Below are positions 49,849 to 62,678 of a DNA stretch of 63,837 nt, piece by piece. Origin of the DNA: Streptomyces sp. Tue 6430 (lineage in GTDB: Bacteria; Actinomycetota; Actinomycetes; Streptomycetales; Streptomycetaceae); assembly GCA_021568835.1 (NCBI GenBank), contig JAKGSH010000008.1, positions 1-63,837 on the forward strand, written 5' to 3'. Position numbers and translations under genes: made by a program. The notes beneath the pieces were generated by a model, which ran no database searches, had not been told where the DNA came from, and was given only the letters and a program-made list of their open reading frames with translations. Each line of letters opens with the position of its first letter. Position 1 is the first letter of the stretch.

Positions 49849-51900
49849 GTGTCGACTCGTACCCGGCTGACCGCGCTGGCCGCGACAGCCGCCCTCGCCG
49901 CCACCGGCGGCCTGATCACCGCCACGCCGGCCCTCGCGGCCGTCACCTGCGCCTCTCCCGTCTGGAAGGCGCAGTACTTCGGCAACACCACCTTCAGCGG
50001 CACGCCGAAGCTGACCGCCTGCGACTCCGCCGTCAGTGAGAACTACGGGTACGGCGACCCGGCCGGTGTCACGCTGCCCAAGGACAACTTCTCCGTCCGC
50101 TGGTCCCTGACCCGGGACTTCGGCTCCGGCGGTCCCTTCCGGCTCTCCGCCGCCACACAGGACGGCATGCGCGTCCACGTCGACGGCGTGCGGAAGATCG
50201 ACCTGTGGAAGAACGTCTCCACCACCGCCCGCAGGACCGTGGACCTGACCGTCCCGGCCGGCAGGCACACGATCCGCGTGGACTACGTCGCCTGGACCGG
50301 CCTCGCCCTCGCCGCCTTCACCTACGCCCCGCGCACCGAGGCCGCCGTCGACACGGTCAGGCCGCTCGCACCGGCCGGCCCGACCGCCGCGTACGACCGG
50401 GACACCTCGAGGACCACCCTGCGCTGGACCGCGAACAAGGAGATGGACCTCGCCGGTTACCGCGTCTACCGGCGGCTGGGCACCACCTCGTGGGCGAAGG
50501 TCAGCGGCGCCTCCCTGCTCACCTCCCGTCCTTCGTGGACGCGACGCCCGCCACGGGCCAGACCTTCCTGTACGAGGTCCGCGCCGTCGACAGGGCGGGC
50601 CTCGAGTCGGCCGGAAGCCTCGACGTCACCGCGGTGACCGTGGACCGCACGGGCCCGGCGGCGCCGGCCGGCCTCTCCGTGGTGGGTGACGCGTGGTGGG
50701 CCACCCTCACCTGGCAGGGGGTCGCCGACGCGGCACGGTACGAGGTGTACGCCGCCCCGCGGCCGCCGGCCCGTTCGAGTTGCTGGGCACGACGACCACG
50801 ACGTCGTACCGCACCGACGCCCCCGTGAACACCACCCGGTACTACCGGGTGCGCGCCTCGACGCGCTCGGCAACCCGTCGGCGGTCGCCGCCGTCACCGG
50901 CGACGGCGTCGACCGGACGCCGCCGAAGCCCCCGGCCTCGCTCGACTCCCTCGTCCGGGTCGAGTACACCAACGTGTACTGGAAACAGCCCGACGGCTTC
51001 TACGAGGACTTCGACAACGGCGGGACGTACCACGTCTACCGCTCGCCCGGCACGACCCTCGACCCGGCCGCGCTGACCCTCGTGACCTGCGCCGAGGAGA
51101 GCGACGAGACCAGCACCGGCGGCGTCTGCCACGACCTGGACATGCCCGAGGGCACCCATGTGACGTACGCGGTCGCCGCGGTGGACCCGGCCGGGAACGA
51201 GTCGGCGCTGTCCGCCCCGCTCGTCGTCCGCACCGGTGACCGCGTCGCGCCCGGCCCGGTCACCGGCGTGAAGGCGACCCCGCGCGCCGACGGCGTGCTG
51301 GTGAGCTGGGCGGCCTCGCCCGAGGACGACGTGGAGCGCTACGTGGTCCGGACCGGCGCCCGGCAGGCCGACGGGACGGTCGAGTGGCTCGGCTCCGCCT
51401 CGTGCCGGGAGGGCACGAGCGACCCGCTCGCGGTCCTGTGCGGCGACCTGCCCGACGGCGAGACGTACGTGTACGCCGTCGTCGCCAGGGACCGCTGGGA
51501 CAACGTGCTGCCCCCGGGCGCCCCGGAGGTCACGGTCGTCGAGGCCACCGAGCTGGACGTCCGGCCGTCCGTGACGGTCGTCCGGGACTGGGACCTCGGC
51601 AACCTGGGCCACGGCACCGTGATCGGCGGACCCGACGAGGACGGGCCGTCCATCACCTGGCGGTGCGACACCACGGCCGCGTGCGAGGAGGTCGTGGGCT
51701 ACCGGGTCAGCCGGTGGAACACGGCCACGCAGGCGTACGAGCCGCTGCACGCCGGCCTGCTGCCGGCCGGGGCCCGCACCTACACGGACACCACGGCCGC
51801 ACGGGGGACCACGCACTTCTACACGCTGGAAGCGGTGCGCGCCGACGGCGGCGTCGCGGGCACGTACGCGTGGAACTGCGTCTTCCAGGACCGCGTCTAG
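49849..51900 (+). CDS. Secreted PA14 / fibronectin-III repeat protein
   Basis: About 684 residues. Signal peptide STRTRLTALAATAALAATGG ending ALA; then a PA14-like beta domain (residues ~30-150: YFGNTTFSGTPKLTACDSAV, DGMRVHVDGVRKIDLWKN), then several fibronectin type III repeats (AGYRVYRRLGT, TYHVYRSPGTTLDPAALTLV, YAVAAVDPAGNESALSAPLV, FYTLEAVRADGGVAGTY). No catalytic domain, so probably adhesive or carbohydrate-binding at the cell surface. Frame jumps near 50520, 50760 and 50855. GTG 49849 has GGAAAGGG upstream. It is divergent from the protease-NTPase gene (275 bases) and is probably unrelated to it. Confidence 0.8.
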
Positions 51901-51915
51901 GGTCTGTCCGGCGGT

Positions 51916-53135
51916 TCAGTTCTCCTCGCGCAGCCCCCACGGGGCGCCGTACGCGCCGAGCAGGTCGAGGAAGGGCTGGGGCGGCAGTGCCTCGGGACCG
52001 AGGACGCCGCTCGCCCTCCACCTGCCGTCGGCGATCAGTTCGAGGGCGATCACCGGGTTGACGGCGGTCTGCCAGACGACGGCCTGGGAGCCGTACTCGC
52101 GCATCGACCACTCGTTGTCGACGACGTGGTACAGGTACACCTCGCGCGCCGCACCGTCCTTGGTTCCCCTCACCCAGGTGCCCGCGCAGGTCTTGCCCTT
52201 CATGCGGTCGCCCAGCGTGGCCGGGTCGGGCAGGCACGCGGCCACCACGTCCCGCGGGGAGACCCGGACGGGCCCGTCCTCGCCGGGACGGTGACCTTCC
52301 CGGTCGAGTCGAGCCCCAGGTCGTGGAGGGTCCTGAGCTTGGCGATGAAGTCGTCGCCGAGACCGTACTTGAAGGTCACGCGGCGTGCGTCCACCCAGCG
52401 GGCACGAGGAGGACCTCCTCGTGCTCGACGTTCACGCACTCCACGGGGCCGATGCCGGCGGGGAAGTCGAAGACCTCCGGCTCGCTGAAGGGTGCCGTGG
52501 TGAACCAGCCGCGGTCCCTCTCGTAGACGACGGGCGGGTTGAGGCACTCCTCGATGGTGGTCCAGATGCTGAAGGAGGGCGCGAAGTCGTAGCCCTCGAC
52601 GGTGAGGTTCGCGCCGTCGCGGACACCGATCTCGTCGATCTCGTCGAACAGCCGGTCGGCCGCGTACCGGGCGAAGACGTCCGACAGGCCCGGCTCCACG
52701 CCATGCCGACCAGGGCGAGACGGCCGGCGCGCTCCCAGGCCCCGGCCAGGGCGAACTGCTCGTCGCCGAGCTTCACCCCGCACTGTTCGTAGGGGGCGGC
52801 CGGATGCGGTACGGACAGCGACATCGCCATGTCGATGTAGTGCGCACCCGCGGCGAGTGCCGCGTTGAACAGCGGCATCACGAACCGCGGGTCGGTCGCG
52901 TTCAGCAGGACCTCGCAGCCTTCCGCGACGAGGAGCCGGCTGACGGCCGCCTCGTCGGCGGCGTCCAGGCGGTGCGCGCTGAACCGGCCTCCCGGTCCCC
53001 GAGCGCGGCCACGGCCGCCTCGGCACGGGCGAGGTCGTGATCGGCGACGACCATGTGGGTCAGGAACTCGCGGCGGGCCGCGATACGGGTGGCGGCGGTT
53101 CCGACGCCGCCCGCGCCTACGAGGAGCACACGCAT
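51916..53135 (-). CDS. Saccharopine-dehydrogenase-like oxidoreductase (frameshifted)
   Basis: About 407 residues. The N-terminal Rossmann fold starts MRVLLVGAGGVGTAATRIAA, and the fold continues through NATDPRFVMPLFNAALAAGA. The C-terminal half (IWTTIEECLNPPVVYERDRG, GPVECVNVEHEEVLLVPAGW, YLYHVVDNEWSMREYGSQAV) matches saccharopine reductase/dehydrogenase relatives. Predicted NAD(P)-dependent amine/oxo-acid chemistry; substrate unknown. Frame jumps near 52990, 52700, 52405 and 52280. Divergent from a TetR gene 144 bases away, the usual regulator-target layout. ATG 53135 was preferred over GTG 53144. Confidence 0.8.
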
Positions 53136-53279
53136 GTCACACACCGTTCTCGTCGACAGTCGGGACCGTCCGGCGAACGCCCGGGGACCTCCTGGAACGC
53201 TCGGGGACGTCCCGATGCAACACGACCGCGGCGGTTAAGGTCTACGGCGTTGGCATAAGCGGTGTCGAAGGGGCGGGCG

Positions 53280-54003
53280 ATGCCCAAGAAGGTGGTTCCG
53301 GAGGCGGAACGGCGCAGGCGACGGCCGACCCGCCACGGCACCGTGCTGTCGGAGAAGCAGATCGTGGGACGGCGCTGCGGATGCTGCGCGAGCACGGCAG
53401 CGCCGGACTGACCGCACGCCGGCTCGGCGCCGCGCTCGGGCGGACCCGAGCACCCTCTACCGGTACTTCGCCGGCCTGGACGACCTGACCCGTGCCATCG
53501 GCGAGGAACTGATGGGGCGCGCTCTCGACAGCTGGACGGCCACCGGGACGTGGCGGCCCGATCTGCGCGCCCTGGGCCTGGCCGTCCACGCCTCCTACCT
53601 CGCCCACCCCCAGGCCGCCCTGCTGACCGCCAGCCGTGTCACCGGGCGGCCCCGGGAGATCCAGGTGGACGAGACGATCCTCGGCATCCTGCGCGGTGCC
53701 GGCTTCGGCGACGCGGACGCCGTCGGCGTGTACCACGCGTTCATCGACCTGACGCTGGCCTTCGCCGCCCTGGACGCGGGCGCGCTGGCCGTCAAGGACG
53801 AGGCGAGGGGGGCGGACGAGGGCATGTGGACCTCCACCTACGCCCGGCTGCCCTCCGAGACCCACCCGCACATCGCGGCCACCGCACACCTGCTGGCGGA
53901 GCGGATGAACCTCAGCGCCTATCCGGTCGTCCTGGACACGCTCCTGAACCAGGCGGAGGCCCGGCTGGCCGCCACGCGGCACCGGGCGGGCGGCACCGGG
54001 TGA
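53280..54003 (+). CDS. TetR-family regulator (frameshifted)
   Basis: About 240 residues. The helix-turn-helix region reads REHGSAGLTARRLGAALG then PSTLYRYFAGLDDLTRAIGE, after two corrected frame jumps near 53365 and 53450. The C-terminal ligand domain is helical (LGLAVHASYLAHPQAALLTA, YPVVLDTLLNQAEARLAATR). AAGGGG precedes the ATG. It probably represses the divergent saccharopine-dehydrogenase-like gene; the 144-base intergenic region has no palindrome I could assign confidently. Confidence 0.8.
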
Positions 54004-54120
54004 AACCGGGGCCCGGCAGCCGGAGCGGCGGCACGACGGGCCGCCCGCGGTCCGTCCGGGGAGCCGGGACCGCTGCCGCGCACGTCGACCGGCCGGGGCA
54101 CGCGACCGGTCGGGCGTCAC

Positions 54121-54180
54121 GGCCGGTCGGCGGGCACGGTGCCGGGTCGGCGGGCACGGTGCCGGGTCGGCGGGCACGGT
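54121..54180. repeat. Three tandem 20-bp repeats
   Basis: The 20-base unit ending TCGGCGGGCACGGT occurs at 54121-54140 (imperfect), 54141-54160 and 54161-54180. It lies between the TetR and GH43 genes; no gene is supported there. Confidence 0.85.
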
Positions 54181-54445
54181 GCGTGCGGGGCGGCGCCGTG
54201 CTCAGCCGGCGCCGAGAGCCGCTCGGCCGCCCGGGTCACGGTGACCGTCACGGGCCGAAGCCGAACGCCGCGCCCGGTGCGCGATGGCCGTCAGAGGGTG
54301 CCCGGGCCGACGGGCCGCACGCGTCGAAGCGCATCGACGCCGACACCTCCTGACGGACGGCCAGCGCTTCGGGCGGCGGGACTCACCCCTCACCGCACCC
54401 CTTGTTCCGGGAGAAAGAGATCCGTTACCTTCACCTGCCATCAAG

Positions 54446-54457
54446 TGAAGCGCTTCG
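54446..54457. promoter_or_regulatory. LacI-type palindrome TGAAGCGCTTCG upstream of GH43
   Basis: The 10-bp inverted repeat GAAGCGCTTC at 54447-54456 has the centre AAGCGCTT common to LacI-family operators of sugar genes, 29 bases before the GH43 ATG. It differs from the CebR box, so another sugar-specific LacI regulator is likely. Confidence 0.65.
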
Positions 54458-54485
54458 ACACTCACCCCAGGGCAGGGCCGCCGCG

Positions 54486-56033
<1,548 letters not shown>

Positions 56034-56262
56034 GGGCTGTCGGGCGGATCAGGCCGGAGGAGGCGGGCGGCACCTCGCCGCCGCACGCCCGGAACACGGT
56101 CACGCCGTGGGCGGGGCGTTCGCCGGGGTCTGCCCGAAGTGCCCGCCGTGCCGCCGGCCCACAGGCCCATGAGGGCGAACGGCCTTCCGGGCGGGCCGGC
56201 TTGCACGGCGGTCAGGCCTGCACGGCAGGTCCGGCGACGTGGCGGTCAGGCTCGTGCAGCGG

Positions 56263-56809
56263 TCAGGCGGCGTGGCACAGGGCCTCGGGGGCGCCCGGGG
56301 TCGCGGTGCCGCACGGGTCGCGATGCCGGTCACGGCGGGGTGGACGGCAGGGGCGGTGCGGACGACGGTGGCGGCCGCGGCCCGCGAGTGGCTCCGGGCG
56401 AAGACGACGAGGCGCAGCACCGTGAAACGCGCGATTCCGGCGAGGGCGGAGGCGGACAGGTAGACCACCTGCTCGAGCACCGCACCGGGGGCCGCCACCA
56501 GGTGCTCCAGCGTGAGCATCGCCGCGCAGGTCACCGCGTAGGCGGCGGCCGCGGAGCCGGCCGACTGGGCGTGCTGGCGCCGGGTCGCGCGCCCGCCCGC
56601 GCCGAAGGTGAAGCGGCGTGCAGTTCGGTGGCCAGGAGCGTGGAGGCCACGGTGACCAGGGCGTTGGCCAGGACCCAGGGGACGACGGAGGCCAGGGCGG
56701 CGACGGCGAAGCCGGAGGCGAGCCCCACCCCGCCGCCACAGAGCACGAAGCGGGCGAAGGCGGTGCGGGTGCCGGGTGCCGCCTCCTGCCGGCTCGGTAC
56801 TGTCCGCAC
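56263..56809 (-). CDS. GtrA-like membrane protein (frameshifted)
   Basis: About 182 residues with four hydrophobic helices: FARFVLCGGGVGLASGFAVA, VVPWVLANALVTVASTLLAT followed by ELHA, YAVTCAAMLTLEHLVAAPG and VVYLSASALAGIARFTVLRL. The helix-2/3 region (ATELHARFTF expected) and closing FTVLRLVVFAR are typical of GtrA, proteins linked to polyprenyl-sugar transfer. Frame jumps near 56620 and 56320; the end at 56263 assumes the second, otherwise the frame runs on to 56100. GTG 56809 is the likely start. Confidence 0.65.
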
Positions 56810-57211
56810 GATCGGCCCCCCTTCGACTTCCTGATGCGACGGCTCACGTCGGACGGCCCGTCCGGTGACGCGCGCACCGCCGACCTGCGAGGCCGGGGCG
56901 CGCACCACAGGCGCACTCCCGGCCGACGCGTCGGGCGGTGTCGAGAGCCTCGGTGATCTCGCGGACCGTCTCCACCACAGCGGGTCCGGGCCCGCGTTCG
57001 CGGGCCTTGCCGCCCCTTTTTCATGGCACCATCATGGCACATCAATGGCGCCATGAGAAATTATATTGACGCCATCCATGGCAGTGTCGGCGCCATGCTC
57101 TGTCACCAAGGGACGCCCGGGCATCGCCCGCCCTCCCGCCCCCTCCCGCCGACCTCCGCGGGCCGGCCCGGGCCACGCGACCGGACAGGCCGAACCGGTG
57201 CTCCCGCCCGC
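56810..57211. other. Intergenic region before GtrA-like gene
   Basis: About 400 bases without a confident gene. One minus-strand frame near 56930-56990 reads VETVREITEALDTARRVGR, which looks protein-like but is not anchored by a start or family; it may be a remnant. The GGCGCC repeat cluster listed separately lies at its right side. Confidence 0.4.
57023..57097. promoter_or_regulatory. Cluster of ATGGC/GCCAT repeats around an AT-rich core
   Basis: Within 75 bases: ATGGCACCAT (57023-57032), ATGGCAC (57034-57040), ATGGCGCCAT (57045-57054), GCCATCCATGGC (57071-57082) and GGCGCCAT (57089-57096), surrounding AAATTATATT (57058-57067), a rare AT island in this DNA. This looks like a multi-site operator over a promoter, facing left or right; no regulator gene is adjacent. 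Confidence 0.6.
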
Positions 57212-58524
57212 TCACAGGCGCTGGTTCGCGATGTCCACCTCGTCCGGTTCGGGGCCCGTGGCGGGGTCCCGCTTCGCCCGGAGCAGGCGCAGCCGGTCCA
57301 GCCGGGAGATGACGGGCGAGGCCGTGACCCCGTGCAGGACGACGGAGACGAGGACGGTGAAGGCCACCACCGCCCACAGTTCCTCTGCCGGGACGTGGAA
57401 CGTCTGCGCGCCGAGCGCGTAGGAGAGGTAGAAGAGCGAGCCGATGCCGCGGATGCCGAAGAAGGCGGTCACCACGCGTTCCCGGGGCCCCGCGGCCGAG
57501 CCGAGCTGCGCGAGCCAGCCGGTCAGGGGACGGACGACGAACAGCAGCGACAGACTGACGAGGACCCCCCGCACGCTCAGCTCGGACAGGACCCTTGTGC
57601 GAGGTAGGCACCGAGCAGCAGGAGCAGGCCGGCGGTCAGGAGGCGCTCGACCTGCTCCACGAAGTCGTGCATCACCGTGTGGTAGCCGTGGGCGCGTTCG
57701 GCGGACCGCAGGCGGCAGGCGGTGACGAACACGGCCAGGAAGCCGTAGCCGTGGGCGACTTCGGTCAGACCGTAGGCCAGGAACATCGCTCCCAGGGCCA
57801 CGAAGCCCTCGCCGTGTTCGGACAGCCGCATCGTCCGCCGGCCGGCGCGGAAGAACAGCCAGCCCAGCAGCGCTCCCACGGCCAGGCCGCAGACCACGCC
57901 CATGGTGCACTTGTACAGGAGGTCGACCAGCAGCCAGTGTCCGACCCAGTCCCCGGACATGCCCGTACCGGCTGTGGCGGCCAGCGCCATCGCCGCCGCG
58001 ACCAGGGGGAAGGCCAGCCCGTCGTTGAGTCCCGCCTCACTGGTCAGCGCGAACCGCACCTCGTCCTCGTCGTGCTCGGAGTCGGTGGGCGCGCCGACCC
58101 GGACCTCCGAGGCGAGCACCGGGTCGGTGGGCACGAGCACGGCGGCGAGGAGCAGTGCGGCGGCCGGCGGCCAGTCCAGCAGTCCCCTGGCCAGGAGCGC
58201 CGTCGCCGCGACGGTCAGGGGCATCGTGATGCCGAGCAGCCGCCAGGTGGCGCTCCAACGGCGACGGCCGAAGGGCCGGTTCAGGGCGAGCCCCGCCCCC
58301 ATCAGCGAGACGATGACGCAGAGTTCGGTGAGGTGCTCCACCCACACGCGGTCACCGACGGGGTCGATCTCCGGCACGGGTACGGGCAGGAAGGGCAGGA
58401 CGCCACCGCAGACCAGGAACACGAGCGGCGCCGACAGCGGCCGGCCGGCCACCAGACGGGGCAGCAACGCCGCCCCCAGCGCACCCGCTCCGAGCAGGGC
58501 GAACAGGAAATCAGCCGAGGTCAT
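57212..58524 (-). CDS. CPA1-family sodium/proton antiporter
   Basis: About 437 residues with 12 or so hydrophobic helices. Family motifs: AAVLVPTDPVLASEVRVG (the Asp of helix 5), LTSEAGLNDGLAFPLVAAAM, and FFGIRGIGSLFYLSYALGAQ. Exchanges Na+ or K+ for H+ at the plasma membrane. One frame jump near 57597 between helices. ATG 58524 (MTSADFLFALLGAGALGAAL) has a weak ribosome site; an upstream in-frame start is possible. The C-terminus is hydrophilic and short. Isolated gene. Confidence 0.85.
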
Positions 58525-58820
58525 CGCTGACGGGTGCCCGCCGTCGCCCGAAGATACGCGGGCCGGCCGGAGGTGCCCGTCGGACGGGAGTGGCCGGCGT
58601 GCCACGTCGGGCGGCGGCCCCGGCGCCGTCCGCGAAGGCGGCCTCGTCGCCCGGCCACGACTCGCCCCGCGTTAGGCACCCTGCGTGCGGGGTAGTCGGA
58701 CGCCCGGCGGAGCGGGCCGGCCGCGCGGGCCCGGTGACCGGCCGCGTGCGGGTCGACGTGTGGCGACCGGCCGGGCGTGCGGTGAGACTGGAGTGAGCGG
58801 CGGCTGACGATGGGTGGACC

Positions 58821-59330
58821 ATGCACAGCGTTGAGGAAACGATCGGGATCGCGGTTCCGGTGAGCACCGCGTACAACCAGTGGACGCAGTACACGGGTTT
58901 CCCTCGGTTCATGAGGGTGGTGAAGAGGGTCGACCAGCTCAGGCCGGCCCTGACCACGTGGACCGTCGCGGCCGGACCGGTGCGCCGTGAGTTCCAGGCC
59001 GAGACCGTGGAGCAGGAACCCGACTCGCACGTGGTGTGGCGAAGTCTCGGGCGGCGTCCCGCCCACCGGGGCCAGGTGACGTTCCGGCCCGGCGCGGCGG
59101 GCGGCACGGAGATGACCGTGCGGATCGACATCGAACCGCGCGGTGTCACAGGCGTGCTCGCCGGGCTGGCCGACCGTGTCGTGCGGGACGAGCTGCGGCA
59201 CTTCAAGGAGTACGTCGAGGGTCTGGGAGAAGAGACCGGGGCCTGGCGGGGGGTCATCCGCGACGGGCGGGTACGGCCCCAGGAGTCCAAGCCGCACAGG
59301 AGCCGGGTGGCCCATTGGCCGACCGGCTGA
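58821..59330 (+). CDS. SRPBCC/cyclase-dehydrase-like protein
   Basis: A 169-residue START-fold protein: MHSVEETIGIAVPVSTAYNQ, WTQYTGFPRFMRVVKRVDQL, TEMTVRIDIEPRGVTGVLAG, VVRDELRHFKEYVEGLGEE. This is the stress-linked SRPBCC form found widely in Streptomyces; it is not part of an aromatic PKS here. It probably binds a small hydrophobic ligand. It precedes the FdhF-like gene by 38 bases on the same strand, so the two are probably co-transcribed. Intact frame. Confidence 0.85.
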   Translation: MHSVEETIGIAVPVSTAYNQWTQYTGFPRFMRVVKRVDQLRPALTTWTVAAGPVRREFQAETVEQEPDSHVVWRSLGRRPAHRGQVTFRPGAAGGTEMTVRIDIEPRGVTGVLAGLADRVVRDELRHFKEYVEGLGEETGAWRGVIRDGRVRPQESKPHRSRVAHWPTG

Positions 59331-59368
59331 TCCACGCCCCGGCAGCAGCGTGAGTGAGAGGCAACCTG

Positions 59369-61674
59369 ATGAAGAAGGCGCCCGGCGACGAGCCGACCGA
59401 GGCTCTGACCGTGACCCCGCCCAAGAAGTGGGCCGCGGGCGTGCCCGCGGTGGCCCACGCGATGGAGTACTCCCTGGAGGAGACCTCGCCCCGCACCGCC
59501 GGGCGGACGCTGCTGACCATGAACCAGGTGGGCGGTGTCGACTGCCCCGGTTGCGCCTGGGCGGACCCCGCGCCGGGCCACCGGCACCGCAACGAGTACT
59601 GCGAGAACGGCGCCAAGCACATCAACGACGAGGCGACGACGCGGCGCGTCACCGCCGACTTCTTCCGCAGGTACCCGGTCTCCGAGCTGGGCCGGCGCTC
59701 CGACGCGTGGCTGAACCAGCAGGGGCGGCTGACCGAGCCGGTGGTCAAGCGGCCGGGATCCGACCATTACGAGCCCATCAGCTGGAACGACGCCTTCGGC
59801 CTGCTCGCCGCGGAGCTGACGTCGCTCGACTCCCCCGACGAGGCCGTGTTCTACACCTCCGGCCGGGCCAGCAACGAGGCCGCGTTCGTCCTGCAGCTGT
59901 TCGCCAGGGCGCTGGGCACCAACAACCTGCCCGACTGCAGCAACATGTGCCACGAGTCCAGCGGGTTCGCCCTGCACGAGACCCTGGGCACCGGCAAGGG
60001 AACGGTCAGCCTCGACGACCTCCACCACACCGACCTGATCTTCCTGGTGGGGCAGAATCCCGGCAGCAACCACCCGCGGCAGCTGTCCGCGCTCGAGGAG
60101 GCCAAGCGCAACGGCGCCCGTGTCATCGCGGTGAACCCGCTGCCGGAAGCCGGTCTGCTGAGGTTCAAGAACCCGCAGAAGCCGCGCGGGGTGATCGGAC
60201 AGGGTGTCGAGATCGCCGACCGGTTCCTCCACATCCGCAACGGCGGCGACCTCGCGCTGTTCCAGGGCATCAACCGGCTGCTGCTGGAGGCCGAGGACGC
60301 CCGGCCGGGCCAGGTGCTCGCCCGCGACTTCATCGCGTCCGACACCGCGGGCTTCGAGGAGTTCGCCGAGCACGCCCGCACCGTCGAGTGGAGGGACGTC
60401 CTCGCCGCGACCGGGCTGACGCGCGAGGAGATCGAGCAGGTCCGGGACGAGGTGCTGCGCAGCGACCGCGTCATCGTCTGCTGGGCGATGGGGATCACGC
60501 AGCACAAGCACGCCGTCCCCACCATCCGGGAGATCGTGAACTTCCTGCTGCTGCGCGGCAACGTGGGCCGGACCGGGACCGGCGCCTGCCCGGTGCGCGG
60601 GCACAGCAACGTGCAGGGCGACCGCACGATGGGCATCTGGGAGCAGATGCCGGACGACTTCCTCGACGCGCTCCGGGAGGAGTTCGGCTTCGATCCGCCG
60701 CGCGCCCACGGGCTGGACTCCGTCAACTCGATCAAGGCGATGCGCGAAGGCCGCATCAAGTTCTTCCTGGCGCTGGCCGGGAATTTCGTCCGCGCCGCTC
60801 CGGACAGCGAGATCACCGAGGAGGCCATGCGCGGCTGCCGTACGACCGTCCACATCTCCACCAAGCTCAACCGGTCGCACACCGTCTGCGGCGAGACCGC
60901 GCTCATCCTGCCGACCCTCGGCCGCACCGAACGGGACGTCCAGACCGACGGGGAGCAGTTCGTCACCGTGGAGAACTCGATGAGCGAGGTGCACACCTCC
61001 CGCGGCCGTCTCCAGCCCGCGTCCCCCTGCTGCTCAGCGAGGTCGCCATTCTGTGCCGGCTCGCCCGCCGCACCCTCGGCGGGGCGGGGGCCGACATCCC
61101 GTGGGAGGAGTTCGAGGCCGACTACGGCACGATCCGCGACCGCATCTCCCGCGTCATCCCCGGCCTGCACGACTTCAACCGGCGTGTGACGCGTCCCGGC
61201 GGCATCCAGCTGCCGAACCCGGTCAACGAGGGCGTCTACCACAACCCCGCGGGCAAGGCGCTGTTCACCCGGAACGCCTGGGAGATGCTGCGCGCCCCCG
61301 AGGGGCACCTGCTGCTGCAGACCATGCGCTCGCACGACCAGTGGAACACCGTGCCCTACACGTCGAACGACCGCTACCGGGGCATCCACGGCAGCCGGCG
61401 GGTGGTGCTCGTCAACCCGGAGGACATCACCGGTCTCGGTCTCGCCGAGGGGCAGCACGTCGACCTGGTCAGTGTGTGGCAGGACAACGCCGAGCGCCGC
61501 GCCGAGGGCTTCCGCGTGGTCCCGTACCCGACCACGCGCGGCTGTGCCGCCGCCTACTACCCGGAGACCAACGTCCTGGTGCCGCTGGAGAGCGTGGCCG
61601 ACAAGAGCAACCAGCCGACGTCGAAGGGAATCGTGGTCCGGCTGGAGCCCGCCGCCGCGCCCGGGCCGGTGTGA
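59369..61674 (+). CDS. FdhF/YdeP-like molybdopterin oxidoreductase
   Basis: About 768 residues. Molybdopterin oxidoreductase of the YdeP/FdhF group: VGGVDCPGCAWADP, NEYCENGAKHINDEATTRR, YEPISWNDAFGLLAAELTSL, NNLPDCSNMCHESSGFALHE, LVGQNPGSNHPRQLSALEEA, GACPVRGHSNVQGDRTMG, and a molydopterin-dinucleotide-binding C-terminus (YTSNDRYRGIHGSRRVVLVN). The classical four-cysteine iron-sulfur motif is not complete, typical of YdeP relatives, whose substrate is uncertain (acid stress in E. coli). One frame jump near 61020. ATG 59369 follows AGAGG. No electron-transfer partner gene is adjacent. Confidence 0.88.
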
Positions 61675-61729
61675 GCCCCAGGCCGGTGTGAACGGGGCCG
61701 CGGCGACGTGAGCGGGGCCGCGGCGGTGG

Positions 61730-62664
61730 TCAGTGCTGAAGCACCCAGCCGGGCCTCCAGGTCCCGGCGGCGTCATGGCCGGCCGCCGCGGCGGCGAGGT
61801 GGGCGCGGAGGGTGCCCAGCGCCGGGTGGGGGTTGTCGCGGTGCCAGAGGAGCGAGTGCGGGTAGACGGGCGTCGGGTCGGTCACCGGGATGCGGCGCAG
61901 GCCGTGGCCGGCCGGCCAGACCAGGCGGGTGTGTCCGCCCATGAAGGTGGCCAGGGCGGGGGTGTCGGCGACGGTGTCGAGGAGGGCGTCGGAGCCGAAG
62001 TTGGGGCCGGTCGCCTCGATGGTGAGGCCGAACTCGGCCACGAGGTCGTCGTAGTAGGCGGCCCATTCGGTGCCGGGGACGATGCCGGGCATCCAGATCC
62101 GGTGTCCGGTGAGTCGTGCCATGGTCACCGACCGGGCGCCCGCCAGCGCGTGGGCGGGGCCGGTGAGGAGCTGGAGCGGCTCGTCGAGCACCCGGACCGA
62201 CTCGATGTCCTCCGGCAGGGGCCTGCCGGGCGCGGCGACCGCGCGGAAGGACGCGTCGATCGTGCCGGAGCGGACGGCGGCGACGGCGGTCTCGATGTCG
62301 AAGAGCATCACCACGTCGAGATCGACCTCGGGGTGCGTGCGGTGGAAGGCGCGCATGAGTCCCGACGCCGCGCCGCGCGAGGCGATGATGTCGACGCGCA
62401 GGGGACGCCGACCGGTGCGCACGGAGGCGGCCGCGCGCTCGGCGACGCGCAGCAGTTCGCGCGCGTGGGCAGGAACGCCTGCCCGTCGATGGTGAGTTCG
62501 GCTCCGCGCGCGGTCCGGGTGAACAGCCGCACTCCGAGGCTGCGCTCCAGCGCGGCGATGCGCTTGGAGACGGCCTGCTGGGTGACCGCCAGCTCGGTGG
62601 CGGCCTCCTGGAACTGTCCCGTGTCGGCGGCGGCGACGAACGTCCGGACGGTGTCGAGATCCAT
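61730..62664 (-). CDS. LysR-family regulator (frameshifted)
   Basis: About 311 residues: N-terminal winged helix (MDLDTVRTFVAAADTGQFQE, AATELAVTQQAVSKRIAALE, RSLGVRLFTRTARGAELTID) and effector domain (SGLMRAFHRTHPEVDLDVVM, DEPLQLLTGPAHALAGARSV). A frame jump near 62470 separates the two. It is divergent from an MFS exporter gene, and a strong inverted repeat lies between them, so it probably activates that exporter in response to a small molecule. Confidence 0.85.
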
Positions 62665-62678
62665 GCCGACACCCTAGA

